From Pseudotabrizicola sp. (GTDB lineage Bacteria > Pseudomonadota > Alphaproteobacteria > Rhodobacterales > Rhodobacteraceae): 64,000 bases of DNA. Under the pieces are notes generated by a model. The model saw nothing but the letters and a program-made list of their open reading frames with translations. It was not told where the DNA came from and searched no databases. The stretch spans positions 1 to 64,000 of the forward strand of contig NZ_JAUXOV010000077.1 of assembly GCF_030684215.1 (NCBI RefSeq), read 5' to 3'. Position numbers and translations under genes: made by a program. Below, piece by piece: positions 27,596-38,397 of the stretch; the first letter of the stretch is position 1, and every line of letters begins with the position of its first letter.

Positions 27596-28317
27596 GTGTT
27601 CTGGTCGAAGTCTGTGTGGATACCACCGAAGGTCTGGCCGAGGCGATCCGCTGTGGGGCCGGACGGATTGAGCTGTGTTCGGCTCTGGATATCGGTGGCC
27701 TGACGCCATCTGTCGGGATGATGCAGCGTGCCGCCGGGGCAGGCGTGCCCATCTACGCGATGATCCGCCCCCGCCCCGGACATTTCGTCTGGTCGCCGGA
27801 TGAAATCTCACTGATGGAAACCGATATCGAGGCAGCCTACCGGGCCGGAATGCAGGGCGTGGTTCTGGGGGCAAGCCAGCCGGACGGGCGGCTTGACAGT
27901 GACGTGCTAGGTCTCTTGATCGCAAGGGCCTCCAACATGGGGCTGACGCTGAACCGGTGCTTCGATCTGGTACCAGATTTTTCTCAGGCACTGGAGCAGG
28001 CCATCGAGCTTGGCTTCCACCGGGTGCTGACCAGCGGCGGCGAGCGCACGGCCGCCGAAGGGGCGGACCGTCTTGCAAGCCTGATGGAGCAGGCACGGGG
28101 TCGTATCACCATTATGCCTGGTGCGGGCATCACCGCCGAAACGCTGGCCCCGTTCCGGGGACTGCCGCTGCGCGACGTCCACGCCTCGTGTTCTGTGCCG
28201 GTGCTGGCATCCGGGCGCGTCGTCGATTTCGGTTTTGCGGCGCGGGTGGGTCGTCGCACCGATGGCGTGCGGCTGCGTGATTTGCGCGCGGCGCTGGCCG
28301 ACATCCTCACGCGGTAA
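27592..28317 (+). CDS. cutC: CutC family TIM-barrel protein
   Basis: The 241-residue CutC protein shows VEVCVDTTEGLAEAIRCGAGRIELC at the N-terminus, MIRPRPGHFVW, VVLGASQPDG and RVLTSGGERTAAEG. The family was named for copper homeostasis in E. coli, but that role has been questioned and the biochemical activity is unsettled. Translational coupling to a sugar kinase (four-base overlap) suggests a role in sugar metabolism here, which is an inference. Confidence 0.9.
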   Translation: MSVLVEVCVDTTEGLAEAIRCGAGRIELCSALDIGGLTPSVGMMQRAAGAGVPIYAMIRPRPGHFVWSPDEISLMETDIEAAYRAGMQGVVLGASQPDGRLDSDVLGLLIARASNMGLTLNRCFDLVPDFSQALEQAIELGFHRVLTSGGERTAAEGADRLASLMEQARGRITIMPGAGITAETLAPFRGLPLRDVHASCSVPVLASGRVVDFGFAARVGRRTDGVRLRDLRAALADILTR

Positions 28318-28386
28318 GGCATGGCTTGACGCAAGCCCCCGAAACACCGAGTCTTTGGCAAAAGACAAATGCGGGGCAAGGCAGAG

Positions 28387-29160
28387 ATGGATTTCACAGT
28401 AACATTCGACCGCCCGGATGAGGGTCCAAAGTCAGGCCCTCTGACGGTGGGTTGGTTTCTTGTCTCTGATAAAGGGGCGGTGATGTATGACGCGCCCGAG
28501 CGCATCATCTTTCGCCAGACCAACAAGACCCATGCCAAAAGTGCCAGCCGCTGCCCAGCGGTGATCCAGATGGAAAGCCGGTATTTCATGGTGAAATGCC
28601 CGTTCGACATCCACATCGGGTTCAAGCGCGACGACAAAGGCAAGCCGGTTCTGGTCAACCGCCTTGGCACCGCCAGCCCGGTGCGTGGCAACAAGCTGGG
28701 TGACCTGCTGACGCTGGTGAACGAGGCCGAATGGCGCTACCCCGACCGGCCCACGGTGCAGTTGATGCTGCCCTATACGTTTATCGCCGACGAAATGTGT
28801 TACATCACCCAGCTTGGCACCTTCGCACATTACCGCAAAGACCCACTGCCCGGCACCATCTTTGGTGGGCGTTACCCGCTGAATGTCTGGCCGCGCCCGT
28901 TGATGTGGGCCTTTGAATGGCACGAGCCGGAAAAGGATATCATCCTGAAGCGTGGCGAGCCGTTGTTCTATTGCCAGTTCGAAGGCGACGATCCCAGCCG
29001 CGCGGTGCAGGTGGTCGAGGCGGAAAAGACACCTGATCTGATGGCCTATATGGAAAAGATCAGCGGCGTGGTGAATTACGTCAACCAGACCTTCGGCCTG
29101 TTCAAGGCGGCAGAATCGATGCGCCCGGCCAGACTTCTGAAACCCAAGGGCCGCGAATGA
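28387..29160 (+). CDS. Conserved hypothetical protein in the ROK kinase-cutC operon
   Basis: I cannot place this 257-residue protein in a named family. It is soluble, without signal peptide or membrane helix, rich in aromatic residues, and contains blocks such as NKTHAKSASRCPAVIQ, VKCPFDIHIGF, IADEMCYITQLG, GRYPLNVWPRPLMWAFEWHE and FYCQFEGDD. Three or four conserved-looking Cys and Trp residues hint at a binding fold. It starts 70 nt after cutC and its last bases overlap the next gene (ATGA). The role is unknown; the context suggests sugar or cell-surface metabolism. Confidence 0.7.
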   Translation: MDFTVTFDRPDEGPKSGPLTVGWFLVSDKGAVMYDAPERIIFRQTNKTHAKSASRCPAVIQMESRYFMVKCPFDIHIGFKRDDKGKPVLVNRLGTASPVRGNKLGDLLTLVNEAEWRYPDRPTVQLMLPYTFIADEMCYITQLGTFAHYRKDPLPGTIFGGRYPLNVWPRPLMWAFEWHEPEKDIILKRGEPLFYCQFEGDDPSRAVQVVEAEKTPDLMAYMEKISGVVNYVNQTFGLFKAAESMRPARLLKPKGRE

Positions 29161-29990
29161 GATCCTCGCTCGAGGTCTGGGATATCGCGCGCGGCACAGC
29201 CCGCGTGCTGTTGCAGACCGACCGCCATATCGAAGCGCCGAACTGGTCACCTGATGGCCGCTACCTTTTGGTAAATGGCGAAGGCGGCTTGTTCCGTGTG
29301 CCGCTGGATGCGCCCGCCTTGCAGACGATTGATCTTGATGGTGTGGGGCGGTTGAACAACGACCACGGCATCTCGCCCGATGGCAAGACTTGGGTGATCT
29401 CCAGCCATCATCGCGGAACAGGGTCCGAGATTTACCTGCTGCCCGCCGGGGGCGGCACGCCGCGCAGGGTCTGTGTGCCAGCGCCAAGCTGGTGGCACGG
29501 CTGGTCGCCCGATGGCACCACAATGGCCTATGTCGCGGCACGCGGCGGCAGCAGGGTGATTGACGTCTACACCCTGCCCTTTGCGGGCGGGACGGAAACC
29601 CGGCTGACCATGGGCGAAGGGCATTGCGACGGCCCAGATTACAGCCCCGACGGCACGCTGATTTATTACAACTGCGACCGTGACGGTCACGCACAGATCT
29701 GGGTGATGGGCGCGGATGGGTCAGGCCAGCGCAAGCTGTTTGCCGATGATTGCGTCAACTGGTTCCCGCATCCGTCTCCCTGCGGGCGGCATGTCATCTA
29801 CCTTGCTTACCCACCAGCAACGATTGGACATCCGGCTGATCTGCCTGTGGCGATCTGCCGGATGAACCCGGACGGCAGCAATCGGCAAAGACTGGTCGAG
29901 ATCAACGGTGGTCAGGGCACGATGAACGTGCCCAACTGGGCGCCTGATGGCGGCGCGTTTGCCTATGTTCGCTATGCCATGCCGGGCTAA
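29157..29990 (+). CDS. TolB-like beta-propeller protein
   Basis: The 277-residue protein is built from WD40-like TolB repeats: WSPDGRYLLVNGEGGLF, ISPDGKTWVISSHH, WSPDGTTMAYVAA, YSPDGTLIYYNCDRDG and WAPDGGAFAYVRY mark at least five blades. There is no signal peptide, so unlike TolB it is predicted to be cytoplasmic. It is coupled to the preceding unknown gene by a four-base overlap and ends the operon. Related stand-alone propellers are of unknown function. Its stop codon overlaps the convergent gene's stop by four bases. Confidence 0.78.
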   Translation: MRSSLEVWDIARGTARVLLQTDRHIEAPNWSPDGRYLLVNGEGGLFRVPLDAPALQTIDLDGVGRLNNDHGISPDGKTWVISSHHRGTGSEIYLLPAGGGTPRRVCVPAPSWWHGWSPDGTTMAYVAARGGSRVIDVYTLPFAGGTETRLTMGEGHCDGPDYSPDGTLIYYNCDRDGHAQIWVMGADGSGQRKLFADDCVNWFPHPSPCGRHVIYLAYPPATIGHPADLPVAICRMNPDGSNRQRLVEINGGQGTMNVPNWAPDGGAFAYVRYAMPG

Positions 29991-30406
29991 AGCGCCGGGC
30001 CCTCCGATTTCAGTGGAGGTGGGGTCGAAACGGTGCCGTCATTTGACCAAACCGCGATATGGCGCGGATCGCCCCAGACCGAGACATGAACCTCTGGCCC
30101 CATACCGGGAGAGGTTAGGTGCTCGGGCGTCAATCCAACGATACGGACGCGCAACAACTCCCCCCGCTCGACCGCAGGCGCGATCAGGGCGCTGGCATGC
30201 GGGCCAAGCACCCCAATCAACAGTGTAACCTGACGCGGGATCAGACCCAGAAAACGCCGGGTCAGACGTGCGAACACACCGACACGCCCATCGGGCAGCG
30301 TGTGCAGCTCTGCCTCATCGCCGATTGACAGCCCTGTGCGCGCAACGTGAACCACAATATCACGCACGGCGGCCTTGTGGATGAGTGGTTGCAACATATC
30401 GTGCAT
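29987..30406 (-). CDS. Hypothetical protein, small beta-rich domain
   Basis: This 139-residue protein is not recognised with certainty. The middle part (GLSIGDEAELHTLPDGRVGVFARLTRR and the following LLIGVLGPHASALIAP) alternates strands with a GDEAEL pattern that loosely recalls HIRAN-type domains, but I would not rely on it. The ATG at 30406 has AAAGGG upstream; a longer frame (to 30622) looks non-coding. It is convergent with, and overlaps by four bases, the propeller gene. Confidence 0.55.
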   Translation of the reverse strand: MHDMLQPLIHKAAVRDIVVHVARTGLSIGDEAELHTLPDGRVGVFARLTRRFLGLIPRQVTLLIGVLGPHASALIAPAVERGELLRVRIVGLTPEHLTSPGMGPEVHVSVWGDPRHIAVWSNDGTVSTPPPLKSEGPAL

Positions 30407-30770
30407 GACGGCCCTTTCGCGGCAGAGGCGATCCGGCTGCTCATCCGTCCGCCCGTTCTTTGACACCGTTGTCGACAGGCAGGCCGCATACCGCAACCCG
30501 CCGCGCGCATCACAACCAAAGCGCGACCGGTTCCCGCCGATACGGCCCATGTGGATCGGCGGAATTGCTCTGCCCACGGCCGAATCTGCCTTCAGCGGCA
30601 TTGACCTCACCCTTTGCCACACGATTCGACCGGCACTCCTGATGATTTTGCACCAAGCCGTTGTTGCAATCTTGCATCAAGCCCCGCGCCATCCCATGTT
30701 TGATCTGAGGCCGGGGTCCGCGTGCCTTCTGAGGGCGCGGGCGGGCGGCGCTAGCAAAGGAGAATGACCG
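30407..30770 (+). other. 364-nt intergenic region upstream of clpB
   Basis: Short frames cross this stretch on both strands but none has a ribosome site or protein-like composition. It holds a near-repeat, TTGCACCAAGCC and TTGCATCAAGCC (about 30645-30685), and the heat-shock-type promoter listed separately. Confidence 0.5.
30671..30700 (+). promoter_or_regulatory. Candidate sigma-32 (RpoH) heat-shock promoter of clpB
   Basis: CTTGCAT (30671-30677) and CCCATGTT (30693-30700) are separated by 15 nt. This resembles the CTTGAAA-CCCCATNT heat-shock consensus. It lies about 70 nt upstream of the clpB start and reads towards it. Confidence 0.5.
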
Positions 30771-33383
<2,613 letters not shown>

Positions 33384-33413
33384 TCGCACCCAAAACAGCC
33401 TGACAGCACAGCA

Positions 33414-33440
33414 GCCCTTTCCCACATCGTGGGGAAGGGC
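33414..33440 (+). terminator. Stem-loop after clpB
   Basis: GCCCTTTCCCAC (33414-33425) pairs with GTGGGGAAGGGC (33429-33440), with one G-T pair and a 3-nt loop, 30 nt after the clpB stop. There is no U tract, so termination is probable rather than certain. Confidence 0.6.
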
Positions 33441-33475
33441 ATGGCCCCCCGACCGGTGAAACGGTATGATGCCAT

Positions 33476-34498
33476 ATGACCGATGCGCTGAAGTCCCTTT
33501 TGCTCGCCCGCGCCCTCAAGGAAGGGTTTTCGGCCATGCGCATCACCGCGCCTGACGCCATTCCACAAGCCTCCGCCCGGCTGGCAGAGTTTGTGGCCGA
33601 GGGGCGGCATGGTCAAATGGGCTGGATGGCCGAGCGAATGGCGTGGCGTGGCGATCCATCTGCGCTATGGCCAGAGGCGCGGTCGGTCATCATGCTGGCC
33701 GAAAGCTATGCGCCAAAAGAAAACCCCCTGCCCCTGCTGCAAAAGCGCGATCACGGGGTGATTTCCGCCTATGCGCAGGGCAAGGATTACCACGATCTGG
33801 TCAAGAAGCGGCTGAAACGGCTAGGGCGCTGGTTGATCGACCAGACCCCGTGCGAGATCAAGGTTTTTGTCGATACCGCCCCGGTGATGGAAAAGCCGCT
33901 GGCACAAGCGGCTGGCTTGGGCTGGCAGGGCAAGCATACCAATGTGCTAAGCCGCGATCTGGGCAACTGGTTTTTCCTTGGTGCGATATTCACCACGCTG
34001 GATTTGCCAACAGACGCGGCAGAGATCAGCCATTGCGGGTCGTGCACCGCCTGTCTGGACATTTGCCCGACCGGGGCCTTTCCCGCGCCCTACCAGTTGG
34101 ATGCGCGGCGCTGCATTTCTTACCTGACCATCGAGCATTCCGGACCTGTGGATGAGGATTTGCGCGGGCTGATGGGCAACCGGATTTATGGCTGCGATGA
34201 TTGTCTTGCGGTCTGCCCGTGGAACAAATTTGCAGTCGCGGCGCGCGACATCGGCTATGAGGCCCGCCATGGTGCGCCGCCTTTGGCCGAGCTGGTCACG
34301 CTGGATGACGCAGCCTTTCGCACGCGGTTTTCCGGCAGTCCGATCAAACGTATCGGCCGAAATCGGTTTGTGCGCAATGTGCTGTATGCAGTTGGAAATT
34401 CGGGTGATCCGGGCTTGCGACAGGTGGCGCAGGCGCTGTCTGAAGACCCCGATGCCACAGTGGCCGATGCCGCACGCTGGGCGGCAACGCGGCTTTGA
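33476..34498 (+). CDS. queG: Epoxyqueuosine reductase
   Basis: The 340-residue enzyme makes queuosine from epoxyqueuosine in tRNA, using cobalamin and two 4Fe-4S clusters. Both ferredoxin-like cysteine sets are visible: [12 protein letters not shown] (near 190) and CDDCLAVCP (near 240), each completed by a distant cysteine. [28 protein letters not shown] is the substrate and cobalamin region. A C-terminal helical repeat tail resembles HEAT repeats. The first ATG, following the clpB stem-loop by 35 nt, gives the family length. Confidence 0.94.
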   Translation: MTDALKSLLLARALKEGFSAMRITAPDAIPQASARLAEFVAEGRHGQMGWMAERMAWRGDPSALWPEARSVIMLAESYAPKENPLPLLQKRDHGVISAYAQGKDYHDLVKKRLKRLGRWLIDQTPCEIKVFVDTAPVMEKPLAQAAGLGWQGKHTNVLSRDLGNWFFLGAIFTTLDLPTDAAEISHCGSCTACLDICPTGAFPAPYQLDARRCISYLTIEHSGPVDEDLRGLMGNRIYGCDDCLAVCPWNKFAVAARDIGYEARHGAPPLAELVTLDDAAFRTRFSGSPIKRIGRNRFVRNVLYAVGNSGDPGLRQVAQALSEDPDATVADAARWAATRL

Positions 34499-34579
34499 AG
34501 CAAGGCGCGATCAATGCACCTGCCGCCAGCTGAACAATCCGTCGGTAACTGTCGTGGCATTTGGTGTTCTGGCAGTTTT

Positions 34580-34596
34580 GGGGTATCCTGTACCCC
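34580..34596 (+). other. Small stem-loop upstream of the 60-residue ORF
   Basis: GGGGTA (34580-34585) pairs with TACCCC (34591-34596) over a 5-nt loop, 23 nt before the small gene's start. It could be a leader element or the queG terminator; neither is proven. Confidence 0.35.
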
Positions 34597-34618
34597 CGAA
34601 CCATTTATGGAGGACAGC

Positions 34619-34801
34619 ATGCACCGTGACCCAAAGGGACGCCATCTGGCCGACACCCGCGCGCCCAGCACCGGAAGCCGGACCGCGCATTTCCTGCGGC
34701 TGGCCCGCAGCAAGCGTGACGCGTTTCACACCAGCCACGCTCCTGTAAGTCCAACGCGTCTCAAGCAATTCCTGCGCATCGCGCGCGGGCGACTGGCCTG
34801 A
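34619..34801 (+). CDS. Small basic protein, unknown function
   Basis: This 60-residue reading frame has an excellent ribosome site (GGAGGACAGC before ATG) and a strongly basic product: about 12 Arg/Lys, two similar blocks FLRLARSKRD and FLRIARGRL near residues 25 and 51. No membrane helix or signal peptide. The doubled FLR(L/I)AR motif suggests a repeated amphipathic helix that could contact nucleic acid or membrane. It sits alone between two stem-loops. Not recognised as any known family. Confidence 0.6.
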   Translation: MHRDPKGRHLADTRAPSTGSRTAHFLRLARSKRDAFHTSHAPVSPTRLKQFLRIARGRLA

Positions 34802-34829
34802 CACGGCGCTCATCAAGCCTTACAGCTTT

Positions 34830-34855
34830 CTTCGCTGCGGGTCACCGCAGCGAAG
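34830..34855. terminator. Bidirectional terminator between the small ORF and ilvE
   Basis: CTTCGCTGCGG (34830-34840) pairs perfectly with CCGCAGCGAAG (34845-34855) around GTCA, an 11-bp stem. It is 28 nt after the small gene and 37 nt after the ilvE stop on the other strand. Confidence 0.7.
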
Positions 34856-34891
34856 AGTTCGGTCACTGCCGATGATCGGCCCGTTGCAGAA

Positions 34892-35758
34892 TCAGGCGCG
34901 GACCAGCTTTTCGTAATCAAGCGAGACCTGCTTGCACAGGGCGCCAACCTCGAAATTATAGTCCCCGATTTGCCCGACCGGAGTCACCTCAGCAGCCGTT
35001 CCAGTCAGGAAGCACTGCTGGAAGGTCTCCAGTTCTGACGCCTCAATCCGGCGCTCCACCACCGTGATGCCCATGTCCTTCAGCATCCCGATCACGGTCT
35101 GACGGGTGATACCGTTCAGGATCGCATCCGGAATCGGGGTATGCACTTCACCATCCTTGACGAAGAAGATATTGGCCCCGGTCGCTTCGGCCACATAGCC
35201 GCGATAGTCGAACATCATCGCATCGGAACAGCCCTTTGCCTCGGCCGCGTGTTTCGACATGGTGCAGATCATATACAGGCCCGCTGCCTTGGCGGCGTGC
35301 GGAATGGTGTCAGGTGACGGGCGCTTCCACTTGGCGATGTCCAGCTTCGCGCCCTTGAACTTCGCGTCGCCATAATAGTTGCCCCAGGACCAGACCGCGA
35401 TCGCCATGCGGATAGGGTTGCGCTTGGCGGCAACGCCCATATCCTCACCTGCACCGCGCCATGCCAGGGCGCGCACATAGGCGTCGGTCAGGTTGTTGGC
35501 CTCCAGCACCGCTTCCTTGGCAGCCTCGATCTCATCAACCGACCACGGCAGCTCCATGTCCAGAAACTCACCCGACTTACGCAGGCGTTCCGAATGTTCG
35601 CGGCTTTTGAAGATCTTGCCGTTATAGCAGCGCTCACCCTCGAACACGGCAGAGGCATAGTGCATGGCATGGGTCAGCACATGAACATTGGCGTCGCGCC
35701 AATCCACCATTTTACCATCCATCCAGATGAATCCGTCACGATCGTCATAGCCTGCCAT
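34892..35758 (-). CDS. ilvE: Branched-chain amino acid aminotransferase
   Basis: The 288-residue class IV PLP enzyme transfers amino groups to and from leucine, isoleucine and valine. Motifs include VLTHAMHYASAVFEGERCY at the N-terminus, the PLP lysine in PHAAKAAGLY, FDYRGYVAEATGANIFFV, and LTGTAAEVTPV near the C-terminus. The ATG of MAGYDDRDG follows GGGGGCATC; an upstream extension (to 35809) is not supported. It is divergent from petP. Confidence 0.93.
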   Translation of the reverse strand: MAGYDDRDGFIWMDGKMVDWRDANVHVLTHAMHYASAVFEGERCYNGKIFKSREHSERLRKSGEFLDMELPWSVDEIEAAKEAVLEANNLTDAYVRALAWRGAGEDMGVAAKRNPIRMAIAVWSWGNYYGDAKFKGAKLDIAKWKRPSPDTIPHAAKAAGLYMICTMSKHAAEAKGCSDAMMFDYRGYVAEATGANIFFVKDGEVHTPIPDAILNGITRQTVIGMLKDMGITVVERRIEASELETFQQCFLTGTAAEVTPVGQIGDYNFEVGALCKQVSLDYEKLVRA

Positions 35759-35779
35759 GATGCCCCCAATTTCATAATG

Positions 35780-35819
35780 TTGCGCGCAATACGTCCGAAG
35801 CGGACACAATCTTGCGCAA
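35780..35819 (+). promoter_or_regulatory. Two small palindromes between ilvE and petP, possible regulator sites
   Basis: TTGCGCGCAA (35780-35789) and TTGCGCAA (35812-35819) are both perfect palindromes of the same type, 22 nt apart, in the divergent control region. They could be sites for the MarR-type PetP or another regulator. Short palindromes can arise by chance. Confidence 0.35.
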
Positions 35820-35901
35820 AACCCTTGGCGGGCTAGCAGTTGGTTCTTGGAAAGTCAACAAGGCTGACGTAACTTCGCCGTCAAGACTAGGGAGGCACCC
35901 G

Positions 35902-36402
35902 ATGGCAGATCCGACCCCCAGCGGCGAAAGCCTGCTGTTTCTGACCGACGAGCAGTTGCGCAAAGGCATAGAGGCGATGTTCTTTGCCTATCGCGGCTTT
36001 ACCGCCGACCCTGATCGCATTCTTGAAGGAATGGACTATGGCCGCGCCCATCACAGGGCGATCCATTTCATTCATCGCAGCCCCGGAACAACGGTATCCA
36101 ATTTGCTGACCATTCTGGGCGTGACCAAGCAATCGCTGAACAGGGTGTTGCGGGCGCTGATCGAACAGGGTCTGGTCGAAGCGCGGGTCGGGCGACGCGA
36201 CAAGCGCGAACGGCACTTGCACCTGACACCCAAGGGACAAGAGCTGGAGCGTGCCTTGTCAGACGCTCAGCGCGCGCGTATGCGGGCGGCTTACCGCGCG
36301 GCAGGGCCACAAGCCGTCGCCGGGTTCCGGCAAGTGCTGGAGGCGATGATGGACCCGGAATTGCGTCGGCAATATCAAGGGCTGAAGGAGAGCGGCGTAT
36401 GA
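35902..36402 (+). CDS. petP: MarR-family regulator, PetP type
   Basis: The 166-residue winged-helix regulator has the recognition region TTVSNLLTILGVTKQSLNRVLRALIEQGLV (near residues 67-97), followed by wing residues GRRDKRERHLHLTPKG. Coupling to a response regulator by a four-base overlap reproduces the petP-petR pair of Rhodobacter capsulatus, known for its need in cytochrome bc1 expression. The ATG follows GGGAGGCACCCG at good spacing; an in-frame upstream extension is rejected. Confidence 0.8.
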   Translation: MADPTPSGESLLFLTDEQLRKGIEAMFFAYRGFTADPDRILEGMDYGRAHHRAIHFIHRSPGTTVSNLLTILGVTKQSLNRVLRALIEQGLVEARVGRRDKRERHLHLTPKGQELERALSDAQRARMRAAYRAAGPQAVAGFRQVLEAMMDPELRRQYQGLKESGV

Positions 36403-37094
36403 CACAAACCGACGCACATTTGCTGGTCGTCGATGATGACGAACGCATCCGGGGTCTTTTGCAGAAATTCCTGATCCGCAACGGCTTTCTGGTGACTGTG
36501 GCGCGCGATGGTGCGCAGGCCCGGCGTCTGCTTGCGGGCTTGGAATTTGACATGATCGTGCTGGATGTGATGATGCCGGGCGAAGATGGCATCAGCCTGA
36601 CCCGCGAATTGCGCCAGCGTATGCAGACACCCATTCTGCTGCTGACCGCCAAGGGCGAAACCGCCAGCCGGATCGAAGGGTTCGAGGCGGGGGCCGATGA
36701 TTACCTTGGCAAGCCATTCGAGCCAAAGGAACTCTTGCTGCGCATCAACGCCATACTGCGCCGCGTCCCGGTGGTGCGCGCCGAATCTGTGCCAAAGGTG
36801 CTGCACCTTGGCCCCGTGCGCTATGACATGGACCGTGGCGAATTGTGGCGTGGACCAGACCCAGTGCGGCTTACCGCAACCGAGTCCGCACTGATGCGGC
36901 TGTTTTCGGCCACCCCCGGCCATGCGATCAGCCGTGAACGGCTGGTGGCCGATCTGGGCCGCGACGATGCCGCACAGGAACGCGCGGTAGATGTGCAGAT
37001 CACCCGCCTGCGCCGCAAGATTGAAGATGACCCAAAGCAGCCGCGCTACCTGCAAACCGTGCGCGGCGAGGGCTATATGCTGCAACCCGATTGA
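36399..37094 (+). CDS. petR: OmpR/PhoB-type response regulator, PetR type
   Basis: The 231-residue regulator has a receiver domain with acidic pocket VVDDDE, phospho-acceptor Asp56 (VLDVMMPG), Thr in LLTAKGE and Lys in GKPFEPKELL, then a winged-helix DNA-binding domain ending VDVQITRLRRKIEDDPKQPRYLQTVRGEGYML. No histidine kinase gene is nearby, so its kinase must be elsewhere or absent. The pair with the MarR gene matches petP-petR of Rhodobacter capsulatus, which was reported to be essential there. Confidence 0.87.
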   Translation: MTQTDAHLLVVDDDERIRGLLQKFLIRNGFLVTVARDGAQARRLLAGLEFDMIVLDVMMPGEDGISLTRELRQRMQTPILLLTAKGETASRIEGFEAGADDYLGKPFEPKELLLRINAILRRVPVVRAESVPKVLHLGPVRYDMDRGELWRGPDPVRLTATESALMRLFSATPGHAISRERLVADLGRDDAAQERAVDVQITRLRRKIEDDPKQPRYLQTVRGEGYMLQPD

Positions 37095-37171
37095 AAGGTT
37101 TTACTGACCTGATACTGAGGCACAGTCCGACAGGCGCATGACGCGGCCTGCGGCATCCTAAGGGGATCGAA

Positions 37172-37669
37172 TTGAAAACTGCTTGCATGTCTGTGGCGGC
37201 GACTGCCGTCTTGTTGGCTTCTTCACTTTCTGTTGGTGCGCAGGAACTCGTAACCTACGACTCCGTCGGCGTCTGGGACATTCTGGTTGACCCCACGGTT
37301 GGCAATGGCTGCCTGATCAATGCTGTCTTTGAAGACGGCTCTGACGTGCGCGTCGGCTTTGCCCCGGACAGCGGCTATGGCTACATCCTTGCACTTAACG
37401 ATGGCTGGGAAGGCGTCGAAGACGATGTGATGTATCCGATTTCCATGAAAGTTGATGGCGTCGTTTACGAAGGTGAAGGCAGGGGCATTCACATCGACGG
37501 ACTGCCTGGTGTGGATATCGAATTCGACAGCGCTGACTTTCTGATGGATGTGGCGACCAAGCAAACCCTGACCTTGTCGACCGAAGCAGGTGAGATCATG
37601 TCAATTGACCTGACTGACAGTCTGGCTGCGCTGGGCGCGGCGATTGACTGTCAGGAAGCGCAGGAATGA
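37172..37669 (+). CDS. Secreted or periplasmic hypothetical protein
   Basis: The 165-residue protein has a Sec signal peptide (MKTACMSVAATAVLLASSLSVGA, cut after about residue 23) and a mature acidic domain with repeated short beta-strand segments. Two mature cysteines (NGCLINAV and AIDCQEA) could form a disulfide. I do not recognise the family. The likely start is TTG at 37172, because AAGGGGATCGAA precedes it; an ATG at 37187 is the alternative. It lies 77 nt after petR. Confidence 0.72.
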   Translation: MKTACMSVAATAVLLASSLSVGAQELVTYDSVGVWDILVDPTVGNGCLINAVFEDGSDVRVGFAPDSGYGYILALNDGWEGVEDDVMYPISMKVDGVVYEGEGRGIHIDGLPGVDIEFDSADFLMDVATKQTLTLSTEAGEIMSIDLTDSLAALGAAIDCQEAQE

Positions 37670-37687
37670 TGCGCCCGGCGCAGCGGA

Positions 37688-38323
37688 CTACCCCGCTGCG
37701 CCGTCATGCACACCGTGCCGCCAAATGGCGATCAGCCCCCGCTGCGCGGCGTGGTCAGGATCTTTTGCTGCGGCCGCAGGGCCATAGATCTGCACATCAA
37801 GGAAGGTAACACCGGGCCGCTCGGACAAAGCCGCATCAAACCCCATGGAACGGTAAACCCCTTCATTGATCGACACGGCAAACAAGGCGCCTCTGGCCGC
37901 CTGCCTTTCAAGCTGAACAATCGCTTCGGGGCCAACGTGCCCATGGGTAAACGTACCAGAGGATACAACCCCGGAATAGGGCCCGGTCAGTGCCAGCGGG
38001 CGTGTGATATCGGCGCGATGCAGGTGGCGATACAAACCCTTTGCCCGCGCGCTATCCAGCATATCCACCGAAAGATCGACTGCATCAATCGCACCGGCGA
38101 ACCCCATATTTCGCAAATGCCCGGCCAAAAGCCCGGTGCCCGCGCCGACATCCAACACAGGGCCAGATCCCCCATGCGCAAGGAACGCCGCCGCCACATG
38201 GGCCGGCAGTCGGTAATCCATCTCAGCCGCAAACTCTGCGTCATAGCTCGCAGCCCATGCGGCATACAGCCGGGCGCAATCTTCAGGGCCGTTCAGGGCA
38301 AAGGCGGCGTTCAGATCGGTCAT
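37688..38323 (-). CDS. Class I SAM-dependent methyltransferase
   Basis: The 211-residue protein shows a standard SAM-binding core: VLDVGAGTGLLAGHL (motif I, near 57-71), IDAVDLSVDMLDSA (motif II region) and the acidic stretch before FTHGHVG. The C-terminal part is short and gives no hint of substrate. It is divergent from the SDR-like epimerase gene at 38398 and convergent with the secreted-protein gene. Substrate unknown. Confidence 0.82.
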   Translation of the reverse strand: MTDLNAAFALNGPEDCARLYAAWAASYDAEFAAEMDYRLPAHVAAAFLAHGGSGPVLDVGAGTGLLAGHLRNMGFAGAIDAVDLSVDMLDSARAKGLYRHLHRADITRPLALTGPYSGVVSSGTFTHGHVGPEAIVQLERQAARGALFAVSINEGVYRSMGFDAALSERPGVTFLDVQIYGPAAAAKDPDHAAQRGLIAIWRHGVHDGAAG

Positions 38324-38397
38324 GGTAACAGCATGACGGGCGGCGCGCGGGCAATCAAGTGGCTTGCAGCCGCGAACAGGCGCGGCATAGTGGGGGT

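Noticed and set aside
30375-30767. Frame of 130 codons ahead of clpB on the plus strand
   Set aside because: No ribosome site, odd amino acid make-up, and it contains the heat-shock-type promoter.
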